This document shows, piece by piece, positions 1-6,233 of a DNA stretch of 8,419 bases. Position numbers and translations under genes: made by a program. Below the pieces are notes generated by a model, which did not search any database, had not been told where the DNA came from, and saw only the letters and a list, made by a program, of their open reading frames with translations. The DNA lies in assembly GCA_018623955.1 (NCBI GenBank), contig JAAZUX010000028.1:1-8419 (forward strand), in the 5' to 3' direction. Source of the DNA: Flavobacteriaceae bacterium. GTDB lineage: Bacteria; Bacteroidota; Bacteroidia; Flavobacteriales; Flavobacteriaceae. Within the stretch, counting starts at the first letter, position 1, and each line of letters starts with the position of its first letter.

Positions 1-691
1 GCAAGCGCCCGCCCAAAGCATTTATGTTTACTATATTTAAAGGTGTTAGTTCTGAAAAATGAACCGCAATGGCTGCAGCAACGGCTCCGGTTCCACAAGC
101 CAAGGTTTCGTCCTCTACTCCTCTTTCGTAGGTTCTGATGTTGAATTCGTTTTCATTTACTTTTTCAACAAAATTGGCATTAGATCCGGCCTCGAAATAG
201 GGAGCGCCATATCGAATGGCCGCCCCTTGAACTTTTACATCCACGGCCGATACCTCATCAACAAATTCAATGTGGTGAGGGGAACCTGTATCCATAAATA
301 TGGCCATATCCCTTTTTTCAATTTTCAGTACATCTCCCATCTCAATACAAATCAGATCATCAGGGGTAATTGATCCTTTGTGAATTCCATCGGAAGTCTC
401 AAACGTTCCTTGATTGCTGACGATTTTATGTTTTTTGGCATAGGCAAACACACACCTGCTGCCATTACCACACAGGCTGCTGGGATGACCATTGGCATTG
501 AAATACAGCATTTTAAAATCTGAACGTGAGGAATCTCTCAGTAAGATCAATCCATCAGCACCGATTCCAAAATGACGATCACAGAGTTTTTGGATCAGAC
601 TGTGGTCCTGGTCGGGGAAACTATCTTCACGATCATCGAGAATGATAAAATCGTTGCCGGCGCCTTGGTATTTTTCAAATCGAAAATTCAT
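1..691 (-). CDS. dapF: Diaminopimelate epimerase, C-terminus cut by window edge
   Basis: This enzyme interconverts LL- and meso-diaminopimelate in the cytoplasm, the last step before meso-DAP enters peptidoglycan or is decarboxylated to lysine. Translating the minus strand from the ATG at 691 gives 230 residues before the window ends. The N-terminus has the family signature KYQGAGNDF (residues 7-15). The two catalytic cysteines are visible: Cys74 in LCGNGSRC (73-80) and Cys199 in ACGTGA (198-203). Substrate-binding elements such as NAN (65-67) and the GSNANF stretch (169-174) are also present. Full-length homologues are about 260 residues, so roughly 30 C-terminal residues are missing only because of the window edge. 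No frameshift or stop is seen. The gene is divergent from the HtrA protease gene, with 106 bp between the two start codons. The start is fixed by the N-terminal motif. The family assignment is very secure. Confidence 0.96.
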   Translation of the reverse strand, partial: MNFRFEKYQGAGNDFIILDDREDSFPDQDHSLIQKLCDRHFGIGADGLILLRDSSRSDFKMLYFNANGHPSSLCGNGSRCVFAYAKKHKIVSNQGTFETSDGIHKGSITPDDLICIEMGDVLKIEKRDMAIFMDTGSPHHIEFVDEVSAVDVKVQGAAIRYGAPYFEAGSNANFVEKVNENEFNIRTYERGVEDETLACGTGAVAAAIAVHFSELTPLNIVNINALGGRL

Positions 692-695
692 GCTT

Positions 696-703
696 CAAAT
701 TTA
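696..703 (-). promoter_or_regulatory. Candidate -7 promoter element for dapF
   Basis: Read on the minus strand, 703 to 696 is TAAATTTG, an exact match to the Bacteroidota -7 consensus TAnnTTTG. It ends only 4 nt before the dapF ATG, so transcription would begin at or almost at the start codon, giving a leaderless or near-leaderless mRNA. I see no clear TTG -33 box at the expected 19-20 nt upstream. The call therefore rests on the -7 box and its position alone. Confidence 0.4.
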
Positions 704-773
704 GGGAAAATTTAACCGCCATTGAATCTGTTAAATAGTCGTTAAATGAAAGATCAGTAAAGAATAGAATTTA

Positions 774-781
774 TAATTTTG
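774..781 (+). promoter_or_regulatory. Candidate -7 promoter element for the HtrA-type protease gene
   Basis: The sequence TAATTTTG fits the Bacteroidota -7 consensus TAnnTTTG and ends 16 nt before the ATG at 798, which leaves a leader of about 10 nt. No TTG is seen at the -33 position. The surrounding DNA is very AT-rich, so a chance match is possible. Confidence 0.4.
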
Positions 782-797
782 TTTTAAAGAATAAAAA

Positions 798-2186
798 ATG
801 AAAATGAAATCTACATTAAAAACGCTAATGGTTGCTGCCGTAAGTGCTTTGGTCACTTTAGCCGCTCATGATTATTTCTCTCAGGAGAAAATTGAAATTG
901 TAGAAAATGAAAAGCCTAGCTTAATTCCCACCACCTACAGTTTCAACACCAACAGCATGGCTGCCGAAATGACCGATTTTACGCGAGCAGCAGAGAAAAC
1001 GGTAAATGCTGTGGTTCATGTAAAAAATACCAGCATTCAAAAAGGTAACGTTTCCGGTTGGTTGAGAAATTTTTATGGAGACAATTATGACGAAAAGAGA
1101 ATCGGCACGGGATCGGGTGTGATCGTCTCCCCCGATGGATTGATCATTACCAATTATCATGTGATAGAGGATGCTACAGAAATCGAGGTCACTTCCAACA
1201 AAAATAAAACCTACACGGCAGAAGTTATTGGATCTGACCCCAGTACTGATTTGGCCGTCCTAAAAATAAAAACCAATGAGTCATTGCCCTTTATTCCTTT
1301 TGGAGACTCGGAGGTGGCTCGTATAGGAGAATGGGTATTGGCTGTAGGAAATCCCTTCAACCTCAATTCTACGGTAACGGCCGGGATCATCAGTGCCAAG
1401 TCCAGAGACCTCAATGACAGGGACAGCAAAAATCAATCCTTTATACAGACCGATGCGGCTGTGAACATGGGAAACAGCGGAGGTGCACTGGTCAACACAG
1501 ACGGTGAATTGATCGGAATCAATACAGCCATATCTTCCATCACCGGAGGTTTTGTTGGATACTCTTTTGCCGTACCCAGTAATATTGTCAGAAAAGTATT
1601 TGAAGATTTGATCGAATACGGAAATGTACAAAAAGGCCTACTGGGCGTTTCCGGTAGTGCACTCAATGCCGAATTGGCTGAAAAATTTGATGTAAAAGAA
1701 ACACAAGGATTTTTGATTGGCGAAGTGATCGAAGGCATGGGCGCTTCCGAAGCCGGTTTGCAAAGCGGAGACATCATCAAAAAGGTTGACGATGTCAAAA
1801 TCAATACCTTTTCTGATCTGACAGGTTATCTCTCTACCAAAAGACCCGGGGAAAAAGTTGAGGTGAGTTACAGCAGAGACAACACCAAAAACAAAATCAC
1901 CGTAACCCTTAAAAAAACCAATACCACCGAATTTTTAGGGATGTATCTCACCAACATCAATTCAGAACAAAAGGAATACTTCGATTTAGATCATGGGGTG
2001 ATCATAAAGGAATTGATGAATCGCCGTCTCTATCGCTACGGGATTGATGATGGCTTTATTCTACTAGAGATCAACAACAAAAAAATCAAAGATGTAGCCG
2101 ATGTTGATGCCGTTGATTTTAATAACCTTTCCAGTATCTTATTCTTAAAGCCCAATGGAGAAAAAGAAAGGATCATTTTTGAATAA
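798..2186 (+). CDS. htrA: Periplasmic Do/HtrA-family serine endoprotease
   Basis: A DegP/DegQ-like trypsin-fold protease that degrades or holds misfolded envelope proteins. The 462-residue product begins with a basic stretch and a hydrophobic segment (about residues 9-23), a signal peptide or signal anchor that directs it to the periplasm. The protease domain spans about 60-265. The catalytic triad is visible as His121 in TNYHVIEDA, Asp151 in STDLAVLKI and Ser227 in GNSGGALV. Two PDZ-type regions follow. The first (about 278-372) is typical. The second (about 378-460) is divergent but keeps the pattern GVIIKEL...DDGFILLEINNKKI. Length and domain order match the Do family (about 450-500 residues). 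The ATG at 798 is followed by a second in-frame ATG at 804, and either could start the protein. The gene is transcribed alone, between a divergent dapF and a strong terminator at 2209-2237. Whether it is DegP-like or DegQ-like in role cannot be decided. Confidence 0.95.
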   Translation: MKMKSTLKTLMVAAVSALVTLAAHDYFSQEKIEIVENEKPSLIPTTYSFNTNSMAAEMTDFTRAAEKTVNAVVHVKNTSIQKGNVSGWLRNFYGDNYDEKRIGTGSGVIVSPDGLIITNYHVIEDATEIEVTSNKNKTYTAEVIGSDPSTDLAVLKIKTNESLPFIPFGDSEVARIGEWVLAVGNPFNLNSTVTAGIISAKSRDLNDRDSKNQSFIQTDAAVNMGNSGGALVNTDGELIGINTAISSITGGFVGYSFAVPSNIVRKVFEDLIEYGNVQKGLLGVSGSALNAELAEKFDVKETQGFLIGEVIEGMGASEAGLQSGDIIKKVDDVKINTFSDLTGYLSTKRPGEKVEVSYSRDNTKNKITVTLKKTNTTEFLGMYLTNINSEQKEYFDLDHGVIIKELMNRRLYRYGIDDGFILLEINNKKIKDVADVDAVDFNNLSSILFLKPNGEKERIIFE

Positions 2187-2208
2187 CATATCAACCTAAC
2201 CCTCCTCT

Positions 2209-2237
2209 AAGAGCTGTCCAAAAGACAGCTCTTTTTT
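2209..2237 (+). terminator. Intrinsic terminator after the HtrA-type protease gene
   Basis: A perfect 10-bp stem, AAGAGCTGTC (2209-2218) paired with GACAGCTCTT (2224-2233), encloses a 5-nt loop, CAAAA. The 3' arm runs into a T tract to 2237. It lies 22 nt after the protease stop codon at 2184-2186. This is a textbook rho-independent terminator, and it separates the protease gene from trmD. Confidence 0.92.
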
Positions 2238-2260
2238 ATTCCCAATAATTGGTTAAATAA

Positions 2261-2428
2261 ATGAGTACCTATACATTTTGACATACTTTTGCTTTTTATT
2301 GGTTAGAAATAGGTACTGATTTACGTAATATAATGAAGTTGATGGGACTGTGGAATTCAAAAACTACTGGGATGTATACTCATCATATGTCAAAGATCTC
2401 TAGCAAAGAACAAAAAACAAAGCCTTAA
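2261..2428 (+). pseudogene. Decayed C-terminal remnant of a tyrosine recombinase (phage integrase family)
   Basis: Reading the frame whose codons start at 2261, 2264 and so on gives a short peptide broken by TGA at 2279-2281 and ending at TAA 2426-2428. After the stop it reads HTFAFYWLEIGTDLRNIM, then [20 protein letters not shown]. From knowledge of the family this lines up without gaps with the integrase C-terminal box [35 protein letters not shown]. The catalytic HxxR is destroyed: His has become Tyr (2270-2272) and Arg has become the TGA at 2279. The later Gly-His has become Gly-Leu (2348-2350). The nucleophile Tyr (2375-2377) survives in MYTH. Nothing recognisable lies upstream, since TAA at 2258 and the terminator at 2209-2237 precede it. 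It is thus only the last 55 or so codons of a once roughly 300-codon gene. A functional small protein is unlikely. The alignment is from memory, not a search. Confidence 0.8.
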
Positions 2429-2443
2429 AAAGTCCCTAAAAGT

Positions 2444-2474
2444 TTTGGTAGCTTTTTTATTTATAAAATCTTTG
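2444..2474 (+). promoter_or_regulatory. Candidate promoter for trmD
   Basis: TTTG at 2444-2447 is followed, after exactly 19 nt, by AATCTTTG at 2467-2474. This resembles the Bacteroidota arrangement TTTG-N19-TAnnTTTG, with the first T of the -7 box changed and the second base kept. The box ends 6 nt before the ATG at 2481, which predicts a leader of only a few nucleotides. It starts just after the integrase remnant ends. Confidence 0.5.
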
Positions 2475-2480
2475 CATTCC

Positions 2481-3164
2481 ATGCAGATAGAAATCATTAC
2501 CCTTTTTCCGGAATTACTCAGCAGTCCATTTGAGGCCTCCATCCTAAAACGCGCCATTGAAGCCCAAAAGGTAGTGGTCAATTTCCATATGCTTAGGGAT
2601 TACGCGGATAACAAACAAAAACAAGTAGACGATTACCCTTTTGGAGGTGGAGCAGGAATGGTCATGAAAATTGAACCGATTGACAATTGTATCAGCCAAC
2701 TCAAAAAAGAAAGGGCCTATGACGAAATCATTTACCTTAGCCCCGATGGTGAACAACTCAGTCAAGGCATATCCAATACGCTATCCACTAAAGAAAACAT
2801 CATCATCCTGTGTGGACATTATAAAGGGGTAGATCAACGGGTGAGAGACCATTTGATCACCCGAGAAATTTCGATTGGTGATTTTGTCCTCTCGGGAGGG
2901 GAATTGGCAGCCGCGGTATTGTGTGACAGCATCATTCGACTGATTCCAGGTGTTTTGGGAGACGAGTCCTCTGCCCTCACCGACAGTTATCAAGACGGCC
3001 TATTGGCCCCACCCATCTATACCCGACCGGCCAACTACAAAGGTTGGGAAGTTCCTAAAATACTTACCTCAGGAAACACCCCTGAGATAGAAAAATGGAG
3101 AGAAAACCAAGCCCTGGAAAAAACAAAAAAAATAAGACCCGACTTGATCGACGATCCCGATTGA
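2481..3164 (+). CDS. trmD: tRNA (guanine-37-N1)-methyltransferase TrmD
   Basis: TrmD transfers a methyl group from S-adenosylmethionine to N1 of G37, next to the anticodon, in tRNAs that carry G36, and so prevents +1 frameshifting. The 227-residue product starts [13 protein letters not shown], the usual TrmD N-terminus. The trefoil-knot (SPOUT) AdoMet-binding elements are YLSPDG (85-90), [13 protein letters not shown] (109-121) and [14 protein letters not shown] (131-144). The PFGGGAGM loop (53-60) is also present, and so is the catalytic-base Asp168 in [10 protein letters not shown]. Length matches the family (about 225-255). The frame is open back to a TTG at 2445, but that would add 12 residues outside the conserved start, so I chose the ATG at 2481. 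The gene is followed 112 nt later by rplS, its classic neighbour. In many bacteria both belong to an rpsP-rimM-trmD-rplS operon, and the first two genes are absent here. Confidence 0.97.
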   Translation: MQIEIITLFPELLSSPFEASILKRAIEAQKVVVNFHMLRDYADNKQKQVDDYPFGGGAGMVMKIEPIDNCISQLKKERAYDEIIYLSPDGEQLSQGISNTLSTKENIIILCGHYKGVDQRVRDHLITREISIGDFVLSGGELAAAVLCDSIIRLIPGVLGDESSALTDSYQDGLLAPPIYTRPANYKGWEVPKILTSGNTPEIEKWRENQALEKTKKIRPDLIDDPD

Positions 3165-3176
3165 TATTTTTATCGG

Positions 3177-3202
3177 TTAAACAATAGATGGAAGTTGTTT
3201 AA
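3177..3202. repeat. Perfect 8-bp inverted repeat overlapping the rplS promoter
   Basis: TTAAACAA (3177-3184) and TTGTTTAA (3195-3202) are exact inverted copies separated by 10 nt. The right arm contains the TTG that serves as the -33 box of the rplS promoter. No T tract follows, so this is not a good terminator for trmD. A protein-binding site (operator) is possible but unproven. Confidence 0.45.
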
Positions 3203-3224
3203 ATCAAAAATAGTCTTAAATTTG
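3195..3224 (+). promoter_or_regulatory. Promoter of rplS
   Basis: TTG at 3195-3197, a 19-nt spacer and TAAATTTG at 3217-3224 give an exact Bacteroidota-type promoter (TTG-N19-TAnnTTTG). Transcription would start near 3229-3231, leaving a leader of about 47 nt before the rplS ATG. It lets the ribosomal protein gene be expressed independently of trmD. Confidence 0.72.
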
Positions 3225-3240
3225 CACCCGTTAATCAGAT

Positions 3241-3263
3241 ATCAACCTCCAGTTCGAGTTGAT
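3241..3263 (+). promoter_or_regulatory. Hairpin in the rplS mRNA leader
   Basis: ATCAAC (3241-3246) pairs with GTTGAT (3258-3263). After a single bulged C (3247) the stem continues with TC (3248-3249) pairing with GA (3256-3257), leaving a 6-nt loop. The resulting 8-bp bulged stem sits between the predicted transcription start and the ATG at 3277. It could be a ribosomal-protein leader for L19 autoregulation or simply a chance fold. Confidence 0.35.
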
Positions 3264-3276
3264 CAATAGCAATCCA

Positions 3277-3621
3277 ATGGAAGCACTTGTTAATTTTGTT
3301 CAAAAAGAATTCATCCAGAAAAAAGACTTTCCAGCATTTTCTGCTGGGGACACCATCACCGTCTATTATGAAATTCGTGAAGGAGATAAAGTAAGGACCC
3401 AGTTCTTTAGAGGGGTGGTCATCCAAATCAAGGGTCAAGGTCTTTCCAAGTCATTTACCATTCGTAAAATGTCGGGAACGGTTGGGGTAGAAAGAATCTT
3501 TCCACTCAATTTGCCTACCATTCAAAAAATTGAAATCAACAAAAAAGGAAAAGTCAGACGCTCAAGGATTTATTACTTCAAACAATTGAGAGGTAAAAAA
3601 GCCCGAATCAAAGAGCAATAG
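3277..3621 (+). CDS. rplS: 50S ribosomal protein L19
   Basis: L19 lies at the interface of the 30S and 50S subunits. The 114-residue product begins MEALVNFVQKEF. It carries the family core GDTITVYYEIREGDK, then TQFFRGVVIQIKG, then the signature TFTIRKMSGTVGVERIFPL, and ends in a basic tail, GKKARIKEQ. Length agrees with the usual 114-120 residues. The frame is open to a TTG at 3259, but L19 proteins start at the Met-Glu-(Ala/Ser)-Leu segment, so the ATG at 3277 is the start. The gene has its own promoter and is followed 7 nt after its stop by an intrinsic terminator, so it is probably expressed as a single gene as well as by any read-through from trmD. Confidence 0.97.
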   Translation: MEALVNFVQKEFIQKKDFPAFSAGDTITVYYEIREGDKVRTQFFRGVVIQIKGQGLSKSFTIRKMSGTVGVERIFPLNLPTIQKIEINKKGKVRRSRIYYFKQLRGKKARIKEQ

Positions 3622-3628
3622 AATAATC

Positions 3629-3652
3629 AAACCGCTTTAGAGCGGTTTTTTT
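3629..3652 (+). terminator. Intrinsic terminator after rplS
   Basis: A perfect 8-bp stem, AAACCGCT (3629-3636) with AGCGGTTT (3641-3648), encloses the tetraloop TTAG and is followed by an uninterrupted T tract to 3652. It begins 8 nt after the rplS stop codon. Confidence 0.93.
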
Positions 3653-3699
3653 GTATGACAAAATCACGAAACAGTAGTCATACTATGCTGATCCTTCAT

Positions 3700-3707
3700 T
3701 ATATTTG
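3700..3707 (+). promoter_or_regulatory. -7 promoter element for isocitrate dehydrogenase
   Basis: TATATTTG matches TAnnTTTG exactly and ends 22 nt before the ATG at 3730, so the leader would be about 16 nt. I see no TTG at the expected -33 position. An upstream terminator at 3629-3652 means the gene needs its own promoter, which supports the call. Confidence 0.6.
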
Positions 3708-3729
3708 TCCAACCTTAATTGAAATTTAA

Positions 3730-4956
3730 ATGTCAAAAATTGTTGTCGAACACCCGGTCGTAGAGATCGATGGTGACGAAATGACCAGAATCATTTGGAA
3801 ATTTATCAAAGAACAATTAATCCTTCCCTACTTAGATGTCGAACTTCTTTACTATGACCTTGGTATGGAGTCAAGAGATGCTACAGAGGATCAGATTACG
3901 ATCGATGCTGCAGAAGCCATCAAAAAACACAAAGTAGGAATCAAATGTGCCACCATTACACCCGATGAAGATCGTGTGGAAGAATTTGGACTCAAAAAAA
4001 TGTACCGCTCTCCCAACGGAACCATCAGAAACATTGTGGGTGGAACCGTATTCAGAGAACCCATCATCATGAAAAATGTACCGCGTTACGTACAAGGTTG
4101 GACCAAACCTATTTGTATAGGAAGGCACGCTTTTGGTGATCAGTATAAAGCCACAGATGCCATCATTACAGGAAAGGGAAAACTCACCATGACCTTTACT
4201 CCAGAGGATGGAAGTGAAGCCACCACTTGGGAGGTTTATGACTTTCAAGAAAACGGGGTCGCCATGAGTATGTATAACATTGAATCCTCCATTTTTGGAT
4301 TTGCGAGATCTTGTATGAACAGGGCTCTTGACAAAGGTTGGCCACTTTACCTATCGACCAAAAACACCATCATGAAAGCTTATGACGGGCGATTCAAAGA
4401 TATTTTTCAAGAAGTTTTTGACAATGAATTCAAAGATAAATTTGAAGCCGAAGGCATCACCTATGAGCACCGTTTGATCGATGACATGGTGGCTGCTGCC
4501 ATGAAATGGAACGGAGGCTTTGTTTGGGCCTGTAAAAATTATGATGGAGACGTACAGTCCGATACGGTCGCACAAGGTTTTGGCTCTTTGGGACTGATGA
4601 CCTCTACCCTGGTCACCCCCGACGGGGAAATCATGGAAGCCGAAGCGGCACACGGAACCGTTACGCGTCACTACCGACAACACCAAATGGGAAAAGAAAC
4701 CTCAACCAACCCCATAGCTTCCATTTTTGCATGGACAAGAGGATTGGCACACAGAGGAAAACTGGACAACAACCAACCGCTGATCGACTTTTGTCAGACC
4801 CTAGAGGCCGTTTGTATCGAGACCATTGAAAGTGGAAAAATGACCAAGGATTTGGCCTTGCTCATTCACAAAGAAAATCTAAATGATTCTCATTACTTGA
4901 CCACCCAAAAGTTTCTCGATGCCTTAAAAGATAACCTAGACGCCAAACTGGGATAA
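3730..4956 (+). CDS. icd: NADP-dependent isocitrate dehydrogenase, eukaryote-like dimeric type
   Basis: This enzyme oxidatively decarboxylates isocitrate to 2-oxoglutarate with NADP+, supplying TCA flux and NADPH in the cytoplasm. The 408-residue sequence is of the type found in human IDH1/IDH2 and many Bacteroidota, not the E. coli Icd type. Active-site residues fall at almost the same numbers as in human IDH1: Ser94, Asn96 and Arg100 in YRSPNGTIR, Arg109, Arg132 in CIGRHAFGD, Tyr139, Lys211 in STKNT, Asp251 in LIDDMV, and Asp274 and Asp278 in YDGDVQSD. The NADP-binding loop is [10 protein letters not shown] (306-315), followed by [15 protein letters not shown] (325-339). Length is normal for this subfamily. 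The ATG at 3730 gives the expected [18 protein letters not shown] start. It is flanked by terminators on both sides and is thus monocistronic. No defect is seen. Confidence 0.97.
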   Translation: MSKIVVEHPVVEIDGDEMTRIIWKFIKEQLILPYLDVELLYYDLGMESRDATEDQITIDAAEAIKKHKVGIKCATITPDEDRVEEFGLKKMYRSPNGTIRNIVGGTVFREPIIMKNVPRYVQGWTKPICIGRHAFGDQYKATDAIITGKGKLTMTFTPEDGSEATTWEVYDFQENGVAMSMYNIESSIFGFARSCMNRALDKGWPLYLSTKNTIMKAYDGRFKDIFQEVFDNEFKDKFEAEGITYEHRLIDDMVAAAMKWNGGFVWACKNYDGDVQSDTVAQGFGSLGLMTSTLVTPDGEIMEAEAAHGTVTRHYRQHQMGKETSTNPIASIFAWTRGLAHRGKLDNNQPLIDFCQTLEAVCIETIESGKMTKDLALLIHKENLNDSHYLTTQKFLDALKDNLDAKLG

Positions 4957-5043
4957 ACGCCAAACTTGCTGGTAACTAAAGATTGATGGATTCGTTGTAA
5001 AAGTTTCTATAACGTATTGCGTATAACTTTAGCCTAGCCATCA

Positions 5044-5078
5044 TTCGGGTAATCCCCATGTATCCGAAGATTTTTTTT
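5044..5078 (+). terminator. Intrinsic terminator after icd
   Basis: TTCGGGTA (5044-5051) pairs with TATCCGAA (5061-5068) over 8 positions including one G-U pair. It has a 9-nt loop and is followed by GA and a run of eight T (5071-5078). It lies 87 nt after the icd stop. The rest of the 234-bp gap before murQ is AT-rich, with no gene that I can recognise. Confidence 0.75.
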
Positions 5079-5178
5079 AATGATCGAAAAATGATTTTTT
5101 TAGTTTAATAATGTTTTGATAACACTAAGTTAACAATTAATTTACATTGGTAATCCACATTTTAAAACTTTAACATTT

Positions 5179-5186
5179 TAGTTTTG
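5179..5186 (+). promoter_or_regulatory. Candidate -7 promoter element for murQ
   Basis: TAGTTTTG matches TAnnTTTG and ends only 4 nt before the ATG at 5191, so the transcript would be leaderless or nearly so. No TTG occurs at the standard -33 spacing; the nearest, at 5147-5149, is 29 nt away, which is too far. The AT-rich surroundings make a chance match possible. Confidence 0.42.
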
Positions 5187-5190
5187 ATCT

Positions 5191-6000
5191 ATGAAGTTTG
5201 AAAAAATAACAGAAAAAGACTCCCACTACGATTCACTGGAAACAAAATCGACCCAAGAGCTTTTGTCAGGAATTCATCGAGAAGATAAAGTCGCAGTATC
5301 GGCTGTGGGCGATGTTCTAGACAAAATCGAATCCCTAATCAATCATTTGGTACCAAAAATGAAAGAAGGTGGACGCTTGTTCTACATGGGTGCAGGGACA
5401 AGCGGCAGGCTGGGCGTATTAGATGCTTCGGAGTGTCCGCCTACCTTTGGAACCAATCCGGAAATGGTATCGGGCATCATCGCCGGAGGAATAGATGCTC
5501 TCCATCAATCCATTGAAAATGCCGAAGACGACCCCATACAGGGATGGAAAGATTTACAGCAACACCAACCCGATCAAAACGATTTTGTTATTGGGATTGC
5601 CGCATCAGGAACCACACCCTATGTGGTGGGAGCGCTTCAAAAATGTCAGGAAAATGGCATTGTTACCGGTTGCATTACTTGCAACCCCAAAAGCCCCATT
5701 ACACAATTTGCTGATTTTCCCATCGAAGTTATCGTAGGACCGGAATTTGTAACAGGAAGCTCTCGAATGAAAGCCGGAACCGCCCAAAAATTAATTCTCA
5801 ATATGATCACCACTTCGAGCATGATCCAATTGGGAAGGGTCAAAGGCAACAAAATGATTGACATTCAAATGACCAACGTCAAGCTCGTGGATCGGGCTGC
5901 GAGAATTCTTATGGAAGAATTGGATATTGATAAAGAAACAGCTGCTGCACTGCTCCACAAGCACAAAAGCATCAGAGCAGCCATAAAAAATCACACGTGA
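5191..6000 (+). CDS. murQ: N-acetylmuramic acid 6-phosphate etherase
   Basis: MurQ splits the lactyl ether of MurNAc-6-phosphate to give GlcNAc-6-phosphate and D-lactate, the key cytoplasmic step in recycling of cell-wall muramic acid. The 269-residue product carries the SIS-fold sugar-phosphate motif FYMGAGTSGRLGVLDASECPP (64-84), in which Glu81 corresponds to the catalytic Glu83 of the E. coli enzyme. Glu112 in NAEDD corresponds to the second acidic residue (E. coli Glu114). Further family signatures are GIAASGTTPYV (135-145) and GPEFVTGSSRMKAGTAQK (183-200). Length is a little shorter than the 298 residues of E. coli because the C-terminal helical region is short. The stop codon overlaps the start of the downstream small membrane protein gene (GTGA). 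No murNAc kinase or transporter gene is visible nearby. Confidence 0.96.
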   Translation: MKFEKITEKDSHYDSLETKSTQELLSGIHREDKVAVSAVGDVLDKIESLINHLVPKMKEGGRLFYMGAGTSGRLGVLDASECPPTFGTNPEMVSGIIAGGIDALHQSIENAEDDPIQGWKDLQQHQPDQNDFVIGIAASGTTPYVVGALQKCQENGIVTGCITCNPKSPITQFADFPIEVIVGPEFVTGSSRMKAGTAQKLILNMITTSSMIQLGRVKGNKMIDIQMTNVKLVDRAARILMEELDIDKETAAALLHKHKSIRAAIKNHT

Positions 6001-6230
6001 ACAGTAAAAAATTAAAAAAAGGACTGCTCAAAATGGGAACCTTTATTGTGCTCTGTTTTGTTGCTCCAGTTTTGGTCTACCAAGCCTTTAAAAACCAAGG
6101 GCATCCTTTTTACTGGCCTGTGCTCGCACTGGGTATAGGTTTGTGTATCACTGCAATTATTTACGGTTTTTGGGCCATCAAAATTTTACTCAATGGTCTT
6201 CTAGGGGATAAAAAAACTAAGCCCTTTTAA
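5997..6230 (+). CDS. Small two-helix membrane protein, possibly DUF6095 family
   Basis: This is a 77-residue protein of unknown function. It starts at GTG 5997, which overlaps the murQ stop in a 4-nt GTGA junction, so the two are translationally coupled. The N-terminus is strongly basic ([12 protein letters not shown]). Two hydrophobic segments follow, about residues 13-31 and 41-65, separated by a short polar loop ([11 protein letters not shown]), and the protein ends in a basic tail (GDKKTKPF). This predicts a hairpin of two inner-membrane helices with both ends in the cytoplasm by the positive-inside rule. Size and layout resemble a small Bacteroidota family that I recall as DUF6095, but that name is from memory. 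An internal ATG at 6033 would remove the basic N-terminus and start inside the first helix, so the coupled GTG is preferred. The coupling suggests a link with murQ, but the role is unknown. Confidence 0.8.
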   Translation: MNSKKLKKGLLKMGTFIVLCFVAPVLVYQAFKNQGHPFYWPVLALGIGLCITAIIYGFWAIKILLNGLLGDKKTKPF

Positions 6231-6233
6231 AAA

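Noticed and set aside
59..373. Open frame of 104 codons on the plus strand
   Set aside because: It lies wholly antisense to dapF, which has the catalytic motifs, and its translation resembles no protein I know.
1211..1804. Several antisense open frames of 70-125 codons across the protease gene
   Set aside because: They are shadows of the strongly supported plus-strand gene. Similar shadows across trmD, icd and thrS were dropped for the same reason.
2248..2305. Direct repeat ATTGGTTA at 2248 and 2298, possible attachment site or target duplication
   Set aside because: Only 8 bp in AT-rich DNA. The second copy is coding sequence of the integrase remnant, so it does not flank it.
2264..2317. 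Perfect 9-bp inverted repeat AGTACCTAT / ATAGGTACT with a 36-nt spacer
   Set aside because: It falls inside the integrase remnant, the arms are far apart, and repeats of this size and spacing are expected by chance a few times in a window this long.
2445..2480. Upstream TTG start for trmD adding 12 residues
   Set aside because: The extra residues lie outside the conserved TrmD N-terminus and overlap the predicted promoter.
3259..3276. Upstream TTG start for rplS adding 6 residues
   Set aside because: L19 normally begins at the Met-Glu-Ala/Ser-Leu segment, and the TTG lies in the leader hairpin.
4998..5031. Imperfect inverted repeat TAAAAGTT / AACTTTA after icd
   Set aside because: It needs a bulge, is AT-only at its base and has no T tract. 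The hairpin at 5044-5078 is a much better terminator.
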